In this document: one piece after another, positions 1-7,729 of the stretch
How the letters are laid out: each line of letters opens with the position of its first letter
Position numbering within the stretch: position 1 is the stretch's first letter
Source: JBIYSM02 sp044759095
GTDB taxonomy: Bacteria; Bacillota; Bacilli; Brevibacillales; Brevibacillaceae
Assembly: GCF_044759095.2 (NCBI RefSeq)
Contig: NZ_JBIYSM020000035.1
Span: 1-49,712 of the forward strand
Length of the DNA stretch: 49,712 nucleotides
Direction: 5' to 3'
The notes under the pieces: model-generated
The model's database searches: none
Told to the model about the DNA's origin: nothing
The model's input: the letters and a program-made list of their open reading frames with translations, nothing else
Program-made: the position numbers and the translations under genes

Positions 1-61
1 GGATTGGTTCAGGGAGAAGGGTATCCCACAATGTGATTTGCTCGTTACGAAGTTTTAACAT
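1..61 (-). CDS. Transposase, N-terminal fragment (runs off window)
   Basis: An ATG at 61–59 opens a minus-strand frame of 20 codons that continues past the window edge, reading MLKLRNEQITLWDTLLPEPI. It is preceded by a good ribosome site (GAGGTGA, complement of 68–74). The NEQ-T/S-LWD-LLPE pattern recalls the N-termini of DDE transposases of several IS families of Firmicutes (IS1182/ISNCY-like), but 20 residues do not allow a family call. The inverted repeat at 117–190 lies just upstream and may belong to the same element. Start and ribosome site are seen directly; the transposase assignment is recognition of a short motif. Confidence 0.5.
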   Translation of the reverse strand, partial: MLKLRNEQITLWDTLLPEPI

Positions 62-116
62 AATCGCTCACCTCAAAAAGGATTTTCGAGGAGCACTGTT
101 GAATTTCTTTATGAAG

Positions 117-190
117 AAAGGAATTCAGTCCCTCTTTTTGGATGTATTGCCTCGACAACACTACTTCCATTTAGAGAGCTGAATTCCTTT
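117..190. repeat. 12-bp perfect inverted repeat upstream of the transposase
   Basis: AAAGGAATTCAG at 117–128 is perfectly repeated inverted as CTGAATTCCTTT at 179–190, with 50 bp between. It lies 56 bp upstream of the transposase start. It may be part of the IS left end or a leader hairpin limiting read-in. The outer IS boundary could not be fixed. Apart from this and repeat copy A, nothing else was seen in the gene-free stretch 62–403. Confidence 0.5.
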
Positions 191-226
191 TGTTTTTGAC
201 TTACCCCAGGAATTTTTCAGGGGAAA

Positions 227-357
227 CTAGCTATCCTCAACCCACTCGACGTTAGCTATCGCTGAGCCGAGTGGGGTCCCTTTCTTCGCCGGGCGGGGCC
301 CCGAACCCTTTTCTAGCGGCTGTATGGGATGTCCCAATGTTATAAATTCTTATACAC
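227..357 (+). repeat. Dispersed structured repeat, copy A
   Basis: Longest copy of a five-member family. It carries a stem CCCACTCG (241–248) / CGAGTGGG (268–275) with the conserved loop core TTAGCTA-CGCT. A GC-rich GGGGCCCC palindrome follows, then the conserved TTTTCTAGCGGCTGTA and an A/T-rich tip TATAAATTCTTATACAC. The tip abuts the A-tract of the intrinsic terminator of the minus-strand 5'-nucleotidase gene. Other copies are at 4691–4790, 13891–13998 (inverted), 33063–33165 and, diverged, 6322–6420 (inverted). Confidence 0.8.
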
Positions 358-361
358 CAAG

Positions 362-391
362 AAAAAAGACAGGAAGATTCAGCTTCCTGTC
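362..391 (-). terminator. Intrinsic terminator of the 5'-nucleotidase gene
   Basis: Stem GACAGGAAG (368–376) pairs with CTTCCTGTC (383–391). Six A at 362–367 give a U-run when read on the minus strand. It lies 13 bp beyond the stop of the 5'-nucleotidase gene. Confidence 0.85.
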
Positions 392-403
392 TTACGGTAT
401 TCC

Positions 404-2278
404 TTATTTAACTTCGACAATACGTCCTTCCACTGTCGGATGGAGGGCTTTGCGCTGGATGAACGCTTCCTCCACCAGACTGTAGAGAGTAAGCCCGGTA
501 TTGAAGGCCGGTTTCTTCAGAGAAGTGTAACCGTCCCCGCCTGCAGCGATGAAATCGTTGGTTGCCAGCTTGTACGTCTTCTTCAGGTCGAGCGGCTGAC
601 CGCCCACTTTGACCTCTACCACGCGCTCGCCCGCCGGCTTGGCCGGATTGTAGGTGAAGGACATGCCGCTGATTTGCGGGAAGCGGCCCGCCCCTTTTTC
701 CACTTCGCTCACGCCGCTTTCCAGCGCTTGCTTCAGCTCTTCCCCGGTTACCTCAACGACGACGAGGGTATTCGGGAACGGCAGCAGCGTGTAGAGATCT
801 TTTTTCGTGATGTCGCCGGCATTCAGCTGCGTGCGAATGCCGCCGGCGTTGGTCAGGGCGATATCAGCTTCCTGTCCCTTGATCGTTTTGGTGCGCTCCA
901 GCATGATGTCGGCAATCAGGTTGCCTACATTCGTCTCGCGAGTGCGCACCAGGGTACGGTCACCGTCCAGCGGCACTTCCGTCTTGGCGATCACTACGTT
1001 CATCACTTCGTCAATCTTCTTGACAACCTCTTTTACCATCTTGTCCACTTCGGCGTCAGCCTGTACTTTTTCATCGTATTCAGCCAGACCGCCGCTGAAA
1101 GCGACCAGTTCTTTCCCCAGGTAGTAAAGGTCGGCGCGTCCGAGCGATTTGCCGTACTCCCAGTCCTGAACGATGTAGGTTCCGTTTACCACTTCCGGCG
1201 TCTTCAGCGGAGTATGGGAGTGCCCCCCTACGATCAGGTCGATTCCTGGAACGTTTTTCGCCATTTCGCGGTCCACGTCAATGCCCACGTGGGAGACGAC
1301 AATAACGTGATCCACTTGTTGTTTCAGTTTTGGTACAGCCACTTTGGCTACCTCTACCGGGTTTTTGAAGGTCAAGCCTTTGACGTTGTCCGGATGGGTA
1401 AGGATCGGGGTATCTTCGGCTACAAACCCGATAAAGGCGAACTTCTTGCCGCCCGCCTCTGCATAGTAGGTCGGAACCAGCAGCTCCTTGCCGTCTGCCT
1501 TAAACACGTTGGCTGAAATCACCGGGTGCTCCAGCATGTCCCGCAGCTTGAGGAGCTGTTCATAGCCGAAGTCAAACTCGTGGTTGCCTGCTGCCATGGT
1601 GTTGTAGTCGAGGTGATTGAGAATCGGAACAATCGATTCGCCTTTGAACTGGTTGACGAACACGGTTCCCTGGAAGGTGTCCCCCGCGTCGAGCAAGAGG
1701 AAGTTATCGTTTTCTTCACGCCATTGTTTCAGCAAAGTGGCGATTTTGGCATATCCGAACTCCTTCCCGTTTGCGTTTTCTTCGATATGGCCGTGCACGT
1801 CATTGGTGTGGGCAATGGTTACGTGGGTGGTTGCGGCATCGCCCATCGCCTGAAAGAACTCCCCGCGGGTCACTTGCGCCTTGTTTTCAAGATTCAGTTC
1901 GTAGCCCAGCTTATTGGCGATTTCTGTCAATTTGGCGGAAGAAAGCGGTTGCGTCGGGTTTTTACTATCGTCCTGTGTGACCGCGCCTTGCGTCCTGGCC
2001 CAGGCCAAATAAGGAGCGGACCAGTGGCTGCCTTTGGTAGCTGCGGCCTGCAACTTGGCTCCTTTCAACCTGGAAAATACCGCCGCTGCTTCTGCCAGGG
2101 TAACATTGCGCTCCAGCTCCAGTTGCCCGCCTACTCCCCCGATGACAATCGCTTTTTTCACAAACCAATCCACGTGATTCACCGGATGAACCGGTGCGGC
2201 AAACGCTGCGCTCGCCATCAAAGACGAACTGATGACGCCCGCCAGCAGTGCCGCGCTAATGCGACGTGCCTTTTTCAT
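404..2278 (-). CDS. Exported 5'-nucleotidase / metallophosphoesterase with degenerate SLH region
   Basis: 624 aa. Family enzymes hydrolyse nucleoside monophosphates, cyclic nucleotides or UDP-sugars outside the cell. Residues 1–28 are a signal peptide ending ASAAFAA. Residues ~30–150 look like a degenerate S-layer-homology stretch (paired aromatic/alanine motifs ending in TRGEFFQAM), which would hold the enzyme to the wall. The metallophosphatase core starts at ~153 with HTNDVHGH (D160, H162), followed by DAGDTFQG, GNHEFDFG, SHVG and GGHSHT. The C-terminal 5'-nucleotidase domain has NVGNLIAD, TNAGGIR and the substrate-binding TNDFIAAGGDGY. The ATG start has a GAGGGG ribosome site. The gene is monocistronic, with its own terminator. 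Substrate preference cannot be read from the sequence. Confidence 0.9.
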   Translation of the reverse strand: MKKARRISAALLAGVISSSLMASAAFAAPVHPVNHVDWFVKKAIVIGGVGGQLELERNVTLAEAAAVFSRLKGAKLQAAATKGSHWSAPYLAWARTQGAVTQDDSKNPTQPLSSAKLTEIANKLGYELNLENKAQVTRGEFFQAMGDAATTHVTIAHTNDVHGHIEENANGKEFGYAKIATLLKQWREENDNFLLLDAGDTFQGTVFVNQFKGESIVPILNHLDYNTMAAGNHEFDFGYEQLLKLRDMLEHPVISANVFKADGKELLVPTYYAEAGGKKFAFIGFVAEDTPILTHPDNVKGLTFKNPVEVAKVAVPKLKQQVDHVIVVSHVGIDVDREMAKNVPGIDLIVGGHSHTPLKTPEVVNGTYIVQDWEYGKSLGRADLYYLGKELVAFSGGLAEYDEKVQADAEVDKMVKEVVKKIDEVMNVVIAKTEVPLDGDRTLVRTRETNVGNLIADIMLERTKTIKGQEADIALTNAGGIRTQLNAGDITKKDLYTLLPFPNTLVVVEVTGEELKQALESGVSEVEKGAGRFPQISGMSFTYNPAKPAGERVVEVKVGGQPLDLKKTYKLATNDFIAAGGDGYTSLKKPAFNTGLTLYSLVEEAFIQRKALHPTVEGRIVEVK

Positions 2279-2361
2279 GTGTAAGAATCCCCTCTCTCAT
2301 TTACAAAAATAGCAAATATCAGCACATATCTAGAATTATACCAAATATTTCGAGAAGTTAG

Positions 2362-3162
2362 CTAGATTTTAGAGGTGATCGACGCCGCAAATTGTCTGAT
2401 TATTTTATTCAACTCTTCAGGAGCTTCCAGCATGCTCATATGTCCGACAGATGAAATCATCTCCCGGACCACATGCGGAGCATCAACGGAGAAGGTTTTT
2501 TCTACCGGGATAATCTGATCATTCTCCCCGGCGATCAACAGCACGGGCAGTTCCGATCTGCTCAGTACGTCATTCCGGTCAGGCCTCTCCCGCATCCCTC
2601 CCAAAGTACGGATCGCTCCCTGGGGATTGGTGGCACAGCCGATTTCCTTTGCCAGTTGAACCGCTTCCGGCATGGCCTTCAGGTTCTGAGGGGCGAACAG
2701 TTTTGGGATCAGTGCCTTGACAAACGGCTCCATTCCGTTCTCCCGGATGCTGTCCATCCCTTTTTGCCGGTTTTCCTTCCCTTTTTCATCATCCGGATAA
2801 GCGGTGGAGTGAACCAGTCCATAACCAAAAAGCTTGTCCGCGTACTTCTCGGCAAAGGCAAGCGTGACGTATCCGCCCAGCGAGTGTCCGAACAGGATCG
2901 CCTTGGGGAGCTGCAGGTGATCCAGCAAACAGGCCAGATCGTCTGCCATTCGTTCCATCGTGTAGGTCTCATCGGGAGCGGAGCTGTCGCCGTGCCCGCG
3001 CAGATCGGGGGCAATCACACGGAACTGTTGGGATAACGCGGGAAAGATCTCCTGCCAGTACTGCGAGCTTCCGCAAAAGCCGTGGATCATGACAAGCGGT
3101 GTCCCGCTGCCTGCGTCGCGGTAAGACAATGTGACTGAGTTCGCTGTAAACGTCCGTTTCAT
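2362..3162 (-). CDS. Alpha/beta hydrolase
   Basis: 266 aa from the ATG at 3162, which is preceded by AAGGAAGGG; an open frame extending further upstream lacks a ribosome site. Classic alpha/beta hydrolase fold signatures are present: oxyanion motif HGFCGSS, the strand/turn DLRGHGDSS, nucleophile elbow GHSLGG, acid region GENDQIIP and a catalytic histidine in SVGHMSMLE. No signal peptide, so cytoplasmic. It resembles 3-oxoadipate enol-lactonase-like and esterase-like members, but the substrate is not determined. It is divergent from the next gene, another hydrolase, with which it shares a ~127-bp promoter region. Confidence 0.85.
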   Translation of the reverse strand: MKRTFTANSVTLSYRDAGSGTPLVMIHGFCGSSQYWQEIFPALSQQFRVIAPDLRGHGDSSAPDETYTMERMADDLACLLDHLQLPKAILFGHSLGGYVTLAFAEKYADKLFGYGLVHSTAYPDDEKGKENRQKGMDSIRENGMEPFVKALIPKLFAPQNLKAMPEAVQLAKEIGCATNPQGAIRTLGGMRERPDRNDVLSRSELPVLLIAGENDQIIPVEKTFSVDAPHVVREMISSVGHMSMLEAPEELNKIIRQFAASITSKI

Positions 3163-3289
3163 GGAAATCCCTTCCTTTTTCCGTTTTTTAGATTGTAACC
3201 GTTTCGGGGGCAGTTTTAAACACAGTCTTGACGTCTCTTTTACCCGTCCCCCATCATTTGGGGAAACGATGAATGGGAGTTGATCGTCA

Positions 3290-3985
3290 ATGAAGCCGCC
3301 ACAGGTGCTCAATCATTTTGCAATCGGCAAACGTTCGAACATCCCCTATGTGCAAATTCGCCCCGCGGAAACACGGAGCGAAACGGTTTGTTTCATGTGT
3401 CCAGGCACCGGTTACTCCTTCGACAAGCCTCTCCTCTACTATTCCACGATGCTCATGCTTCAAAAGAGCATCGATGTCGTTCACATTCAGTACAATTACC
3501 AGGACAAACCCGCGTTTTGGGAATTGTCCAGGGAGGAGCAAAGCGACTGGATGTACGAGGATGTGAACGCAGTCGCAGAGAAGGTACTGGCCGAACACTC
3601 CTACGGAAACTTCCTGTTTCTCGGAAAATCGGTAGGTACGATGCCGATCGCGAACGGCCTGTGCCGGGACCCACGTTTTGCCGCGGCTAAAGCCGTTCTG
3701 CTGACGCCGATCATCGACAACGAGAAGCTGGCCAAAAGCCTGATGGATTGCCAGCAGGAGATGCTGATTGTGATCGGGACGAATGATCACTTCTACCACG
3801 AGGCGAATCTGGAGGCCATCCGCTCACAAAAGCCAAACATCCGTCTATCCGTCATCCAAGAGGCCAACCATGCTCTTGAGATTGGATGGGACGTGTCGGC
3901 TTCTTTGGCGGTGATGCAGAGAGTCATGAAGCAGCTTGACAGATTTGTGGAAGGTTCCCCGCTGCTAACGAATTCTCTTCCATAG
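3290..3985 (+). CDS. Alpha/beta hydrolase-like protein
   Basis: 231 aa. Weakly conserved alpha/beta hydrolase. An early turn MCPGTGYSFDKP takes the place of the usual oxyanion motif, a nucleophile elbow GKSVGT supplies the serine, GTNDHF the acid and EANHALEI the histidine. Such proteins are usually annotated as hypothetical dienelactone-hydrolase-like or KANL3/Tex30-like hydrolases; the substrate is unknown. The ATG start has TGGGAG upstream. It is transcribed away from the neighbouring hydrolase gene. No membrane segment or signal peptide. Confidence 0.75.
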   Translation: MKPPQVLNHFAIGKRSNIPYVQIRPAETRSETVCFMCPGTGYSFDKPLLYYSTMLMLQKSIDVVHIQYNYQDKPAFWELSREEQSDWMYEDVNAVAEKVLAEHSYGNFLFLGKSVGTMPIANGLCRDPRFAAAKAVLLTPIIDNEKLAKSLMDCQQEMLIVIGTNDHFYHEANLEAIRSQKPNIRLSVIQEANHALEIGWDVSASLAVMQRVMKQLDRFVEGSPLLTNSLP

Positions 3986-4094
3986 GAAAAAAAGGATCAT
4001 GCCATACAAGGCAAAGAAACTGGCGAAACATCTGCCGCATTCGTTGCGTCTTACACATTGACAGTCGGAAAAAACACCTGCTGGAGGGACACCC

Positions 4095-4586
4095 ATGAAA
4101 GCTACTTTGTTGGCCTTGGCAACAGGAAGTCTCCTGCTTCTGCAAGCATGCGTTCCCGTCAACGAACAACCGCCCGTGACCGAAACCCCGGCAAATCCAC
4201 CCGTAACCGAGCCGCAGCAGCCCCCTGCAACTCCTCCACAGCCGCAGCAGCCGCAAACGCCTGCTCCAGACACGCAGACCAAACCTTATGAAAACGAGAT
4301 TTTTCAGGAAGTAACGGTAAAGAAAATCAAAGACGGCGAGTATGAAGTGCGGGGAAAAGCGCGGATTTTTGAAGCGATGGTGGATTACGTTGTAGAGGAC
4401 GGACACAACGAACTGGCGAAGGGATCCGTCATGGCAGAGAAAGGCGCGCCGGAATGGGGAAATTTTCAGTTTACGCTACAGGTAAAGAAAGCGGAACCCA
4501 ATTCCACCCTCATGCTCATCCTCTTCGAGACAAGCGCGAAAGACGGCAGCAGGAGGATGGAGCTCCCGATACCGTTGCCGGAATGA
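4095..4586 (+). CDS. Lipoprotein with Gmad2 domain
   Basis: 163 aa. A lipoprotein signal peptide ends in the lipobox LLQAC (Cys19), so the mature protein would be anchored to the outer face of the membrane. Residues ~25–65 are a Pro/Gln/Thr-rich linker (PPVTE, PPQPQQPQ). Residues ~70–163 match the immunoglobulin-like Gmad2 domain of spore-germination-associated proteins (EVRGKARIFEA near its start, then GAPEWGNFQFT). Ribosome site GGAGGG seven bases before the ATG. Function is unknown; the domain often accompanies GerM-type domains, and a GerM protein is encoded elsewhere in this window. Confidence 0.8.
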   Translation: MKATLLALATGSLLLLQACVPVNEQPPVTETPANPPVTEPQQPPATPPQPQQPQTPAPDTQTKPYENEIFQEVTVKKIKDGEYEVRGKARIFEAMVDYVVEDGHNELAKGSVMAEKGAPEWGNFQFTLQVKKAEPNSTLMLILFETSAKDGSRRMELPIPLPE

Positions 4587-4690
4587 GCGAACTGCATCAC
4601 ACACGAAAGCCCCCCTTGCTCAGTAAGTTAGAACGTAATGAACCATGTTACAAAGCTCTATGCGGTAATAACACAGACTGACTTATGAAC

Positions 4691-4790
4691 AAGAAAACCC
4701 ACCCGGCATTAGCTAACGCTTCGCCGGGCGGGGCCCCGAGCACTTTTCTAGCGGCTGTAGGGATGTCCAAATTTATAAATTCTTATACAC
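4691..4790 (+). repeat. Dispersed structured repeat, copy B
   Basis: Stem CCC-A-CCCGGC (4698–4707) / GCCGGG-C-GGG (4723–4732) with loop TTAGCTAACGCT, then GGGGCCCC, TTTTCTAGCGGCTGTA and the tip TTATAAATTCTTATACAC. It lies directly past the T-run of the terminator of the minus-strand 84-aa gene. The whole interval 4587–4841 holds only this repeat and that terminator. Confidence 0.8.
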
Positions 4791-4824
4791 TAAGAAAAAC
4801 AGCACGGCCTATAAAGCCGTGCTG
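4791..4824 (-). terminator. Intrinsic terminator of the TIR-like module
   Basis: Stem CAGCACGGC (4800–4808) / GCCGTGCTG (4816–4824), followed on the minus strand by TTTTTCTTA. It ends the two-gene transcript of the TIR-like protein and the 84-aa protein. Confidence 0.85.
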
Positions 4825-4841
4825 TTTATTGGAACGTAGTT

Positions 4842-5096
4842 TTATACGTAAAAAGGCTTTTTGTCCTCAACGGATCCACTGACGACTTCCACCAGTTTCA
4901 TTCGTTTTCCTTCAACTGAAGGTCCAATGAAAACTTTGGGTGCTTGAGCTTTTAAAATAACCCCTCTTTGAACAAGTAAACGCCGTTTGGGCCTCATGTT
5001 TTTTCGGGAACCTGAAGCATTGCTCCACCAAATCAAACCGTTAGAGGATACAGATCCGTTACATCGTCCACGTCTAGCTTTCATTCTGTCCTTCAT
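4842..5096 (-). CDS. 84-aa basic protein coupled to the TIR-like gene
   Basis: 84 aa, family not recognised. The N-terminal half is strongly basic (MKDRMKARRGR, then SRKNMRPKRR); the C-terminal half is more protein-like (KVFIGPSVEGKRMKLVEVVSG). No signal peptide or membrane segment. The ATG overlaps the stop of the TIR-like gene (ATGA at 5096–5093), and a strong ribosome site AGGAGGGG sits inside the end of that gene. This indicates translational coupling and expression as a pair. A terminator follows. Possible roles are a nucleic-acid-binding partner or a modulator of the TIR-like protein; both are inference. Confidence 0.6.
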   Translation of the reverse strand: MKDRMKARRGRCNGSVSSNGLIWWSNASGSRKNMRPKRRLLVQRGVILKAQAPKVFIGPSVEGKRMKLVEVVSGSVEDKKPFYV

Positions 5097-6124
5097 TTCG
5101 AATCCCCTCCTACTAAATGTTTGATTGTGGTTAAAAGCTCCGCATTTTGCTCAACAACCATTTGCAAATGATCTTTTGAAAGAACAGTGTCCCCAGTCAG
5201 CCTTACGGAGAGAACATGTTCGTTACCTAAAGGATAACATAGCACGCTTACCTTTGAAAAGTGCTGTTCATGCGTGAAGGTCCACTGTGAACTTCGCTGC
5301 ACTTTCGTTACAATATTAGGTTCCTCATTCGGATTGTCGGTTTGGAACGAGTAAAAGGCATCTTTGTCTATATTCCCCCCAACAAATTTCATTCCATCAG
5401 ATCCCTGTTTCGAATATAGGGCAACATGAGTGACGCTGGAATTGCCGATCGGAGGTGCTGCAAAGGATATCCGTATCGCCTCGCATAGTGCATGGTACTT
5501 TTGGGTCAATAATGCATCCTCTGTTATGGGTACGATACGGGCATACTCCCAAAGCAATTTTACGATTCTGCCGCAGCGCTGTGCTTGGTCAACCGGATCA
5601 ATAAAAAATGGTTCGTCCGCAGATTCAATATTTTTCTTGATTTCCCCGCATGCGACGGATACAGCAGCCTCAAATTCGTTGTCGTGAGCATATTCGTACT
5701 CCAGCAACGTTAGACCGTTTAAATCGGATAATACATGCAGTTTGTCCACCTTGATGCCTTTGATGTGCTCTCCGTCACTGACCTCGACCTCCTGCGGCAC
5801 GACGCAGAACACACGCATTCTTCTGAGTTTCCCCCAAAATAGTCCCATTTCAAAAATAGTGTTGTCCCTTGTAATGAAGACATGTTTTCCACGAATAAGC
5901 GCCACATCATCCGCAGCGAATATAAAGACAGCATAGTCACATTCGTCAAGCCGACGTTCCAGGTCTTCCATGGTATACATATTGCCTCTAAACGTGCCGT
6001 CATACCAAGGGATCACTTGTACTACCTTTTGCTTATGCAGGACGGAATGAACCGCTTTGGCATAATGAATCGCTTCTCGAGACGAGCCAATGAATAATTT
6101 CGGTTTTCTGGGGGGTTTAATCAC
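5093..6124 (-). CDS. TIR-like nucleotide-binding protein with C-terminal unknown (possibly GAF-like) domain
   Basis: 343 aa, GTG start at 6124 with AAGGAG eight bases upstream. Residues 8–110 match the predicted nucleotide-binding TIR-like family (PF10137/Cap12 type): KLFIGSS (10–15), PWYDGTF, a TMEDLERRL helix, DYAVFIFAADD (63–73) and RDNTIFEMGLFWGKL (86–100). E92 is the likely catalytic or binding acid. In that family, members act as NAD-consuming or nucleotide-sensing effectors in anti-phage systems such as CBASS. Residues ~175–343 are not recognised. Their pattern (LCEAIRISF, then VSVLCYPLG, EHVLSVRL and a closing amphipathic helix) is compatible with a GAF-like ligand sensor. No cyclase gene is adjacent. 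Base composition looks more A/T-rich than the hem genes beside it. Confidence 0.75.
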   Translation of the reverse strand: MIKPPRKPKLFIGSSREAIHYAKAVHSVLHKQKVVQVIPWYDGTFRGNMYTMEDLERRLDECDYAVFIFAADDVALIRGKHVFITRDNTIFEMGLFWGKLRRMRVFCVVPQEVEVSDGEHIKGIKVDKLHVLSDLNGLTLLEYEYAHDNEFEAAVSVACGEIKKNIESADEPFFIDPVDQAQRCGRIVKLLWEYARIVPITEDALLTQKYHALCEAIRISFAAPPIGNSSVTHVALYSKQGSDGMKFVGGNIDKDAFYSFQTDNPNEEPNIVTKVQRSSQWTFTHEQHFSKVSVLCYPLGNEHVLSVRLTGDTVLSKDHLQMVVEQNAELLTTIKHLVGGDSK

Positions 6125-6164
6125 ATTTTGTGCTCCTTTTCATTCGTTGTGCATAGTCTTTTTC

Positions 6165-6170
6165 ATTATA
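6165..6170 (-). promoter_or_regulatory. Candidate -10 box for the TIR-like operon
   Basis: Reads TATAAT on the minus strand, 41 bp ahead of the GTG start. No clear -35 hexamer is found at 16–18 bp, so either an activator or a weak promoter is possible. Confidence 0.4.
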
Positions 6171-6246
6171 CAAAATCTTTCCAACTTTAGAAAAGCTCGG
6201 ACACAAAACGGGAATGCGATCAGCTCTGCGTCTTTAGATAATAAAA

Positions 6247-6283
6247 GGCTCTTACATCGTGATCGATACACAATGCAAGAGCC
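6247..6283. terminator. Bidirectional hairpin downstream of hemL
   Basis: Stem GGCTCTT (6247–6253) / AAGAGCC (6277–6283), with extra inner pairing CAT-GTG / CAC-ATG. Read on the minus strand it is followed by TTTTATT and would end the hem operon; on the plus strand it is followed by CTTCTTTGTTT. The gene-free interval 6125–6437 holds this hairpin, repeat copy E and the TIR-like promoter. Confidence 0.7.
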
Positions 6284-6321
6284 CTTCTTTGTTTCATTCT
6301 TCCGAGCCACTGGTTCATTCG

Positions 6322-6420
6322 TACATCAAATACAGCCCCTTGTTCGGGGCCACTTCCCGCGAAGAAAGGGGTCCCTCTCGGCACAGCAAAAGCTACCGCC
6401 AAGTGGGTTGAGGAAAGCTC
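6322..6420 (-). repeat. Dispersed structured repeat, copy E (diverged)
   Basis: On the minus strand it reads CCTCAACCCACTTGGC, then loop GTAGCTTTTGCT, GCCGAGAGGG, TTTCTTCGCGGG, GGCCCCGAAC, GGCTGTAT and GATGT. These match copies A and C in order. The stem keeps 7 Watson–Crick pairs plus a wobble out of 10 although the bases differ. As in the other copies, the tip points at a terminator-like hairpin (6247–6283), about 38 bp away. Confidence 0.65.
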
Positions 6421-6437
6421 ATGCCGAGCGGGTCTAT

Positions 6438-7721
6438 TTACAGCTTTTTCATCGCATTGTAGCTCGCTTCGATGGTACGCTCAATGTCTTCATCGGTATG
6501 CGCCAGCGATACAAACATGCCTTCAAACTGGGACGGTGGAATCATGACGCCTTCCTCCAACAGATAGTGGAAGTAGGCGGAAAAGCGCTTCAGATCGGAC
6601 GTCTTGGCCGTCTCGTAGTTGATCACCGGTGTCTCCGTAAAGAACAGACAGACCATCGAACCCACCCGGTTCAACGTGTGCGGCAATCCAAGCTTGCGGG
6701 CGTTTTCCGCGAGTCCTTCCGCGAGACGGGCCGACCGCTTTTCAAGCTGCTCGTAGACGCCCGGCTTGCCCAGCTCCTGCAGAGTGGTCAACCCGGCAGC
6801 CATCGCAAGCGGGTTGCCGGATAGCGTTCCTGCCTGGTAAATCGGTCCGGCAGGGGCCACCTGGTTCATGATTTCCCGTTTGCCTCCGTAAGCGCCGACA
6901 GGCAGACCTCCGCCGATTACCTTGCCCATCGTCGTCAGGTCAGGCGTGATGCCGTACAGCTCCTGCGCACCGCCGCGGGCTACGCGGAACCCGGTCATGA
7001 CTTCATCAAAAATCAGGAGCGTACCGTGACTCTCGGTAATTTCCCGCAGGCCTTCCAAAAAGCCCGGCTGCGGCGGCACGACACCCATATTGCCTGCGAT
7101 TGGCTCCACGATCACGGCTGCCAGCTCGTTTCCGAACTTTTCAAAGGCAAGTTGTACGCTGTCCAGATCGTTGTATGGCACTGTAATCGTGTTGACCGCT
7201 GTCGTCTCCGGCACACCCGGGCTGTCCGGCAAGCCCAGCGTCGCGACGCCGGAGCCTGCTTTGATCAAAAGACTGTCTGCGTGGCCGTGATAGCAGCCCT
7301 CAAACTTCATGATCTTGTCCCGCTTGGTGTAGCCGCGTGCCAGGCGCAGCGCGCTCATCGTCGCCTCCGTGCCGGAGTTGACCATCCGAACGACTTCCAC
7401 GGACGGTACGATCTCGCACACCTGCTTCGCCATTTCTGTCTCCCGCGCCGTCGGGGCACCGAAACTGGTTCCCAGCGCAGCCGCTTCCTGAATGGCTGCC
7501 AGCACCCGCGGATGGGCATGACCGAGGATCAGCGGCCCCCAGGAACCGATATAATCGATAAAGCTGTTGCCGTCGACGTCATAGATACGGGAGCCTTCCC
7601 CCTTTTCAATGTAGAGAGGATTGCCCCCCACGCTTTTGAACGCGCGCACCGGGCTGTTTACTCCGCCTGGTATGTAGTGCTGCGCTTCCGCAAACAACCG
7701 TGTCGATGTTTCTCTCTTCAT
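6438..7721 (-). CDS. hemL: Glutamate-1-semialdehyde 2,1-aminomutase
   Basis: 427 aa from the ATG at 7721 (GAGGTG upstream); an open frame extending into hemB is not the start. PLP enzyme converting glutamate-1-semialdehyde to 5-aminolevulinate, the second step of the C5 pathway. Family signatures seen: IPGGVNSPVR near the N-terminus, MVNSGTEATM, FDEVMTGFR, and the PLP lysine in TTMGKVIGGG. Last gene of hemAXCDBL; 8 bp separate it from hemB. Length is typical. Confidence 0.97.
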   Translation of the reverse strand: MKRETSTRLFAEAQHYIPGGVNSPVRAFKSVGGNPLYIEKGEGSRIYDVDGNSFIDYIGSWGPLILGHAHPRVLAAIQEAAALGTSFGAPTARETEMAKQVCEIVPSVEVVRMVNSGTEATMSALRLARGYTKRDKIMKFEGCYHGHADSLLIKAGSGVATLGLPDSPGVPETTAVNTITVPYNDLDSVQLAFEKFGNELAAVIVEPIAGNMGVVPPQPGFLEGLREITESHGTLLIFDEVMTGFRVARGGAQELYGITPDLTTMGKVIGGGLPVGAYGGKREIMNQVAPAGPIYQAGTLSGNPLAMAAGLTTLQELGKPGVYEQLEKRSARLAEGLAENARKLGLPHTLNRVGSMVCLFFTETPVINYETAKTSDLKRFSAYFHYLLEEGVMIPPSQFEGMFVSLAHTDEDIERTIEASYNAMKKL

Positions 7722-7729
7722 GTGGGGTT

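Noticed and set aside
227..357. Dispersed repeat as a truncated group IIC intron
   Set aside because: The terminator-adjacent position fits, but the ends lack the GUGYG start and no domain V-like hairpin was recognised. Kept only as an analogy.
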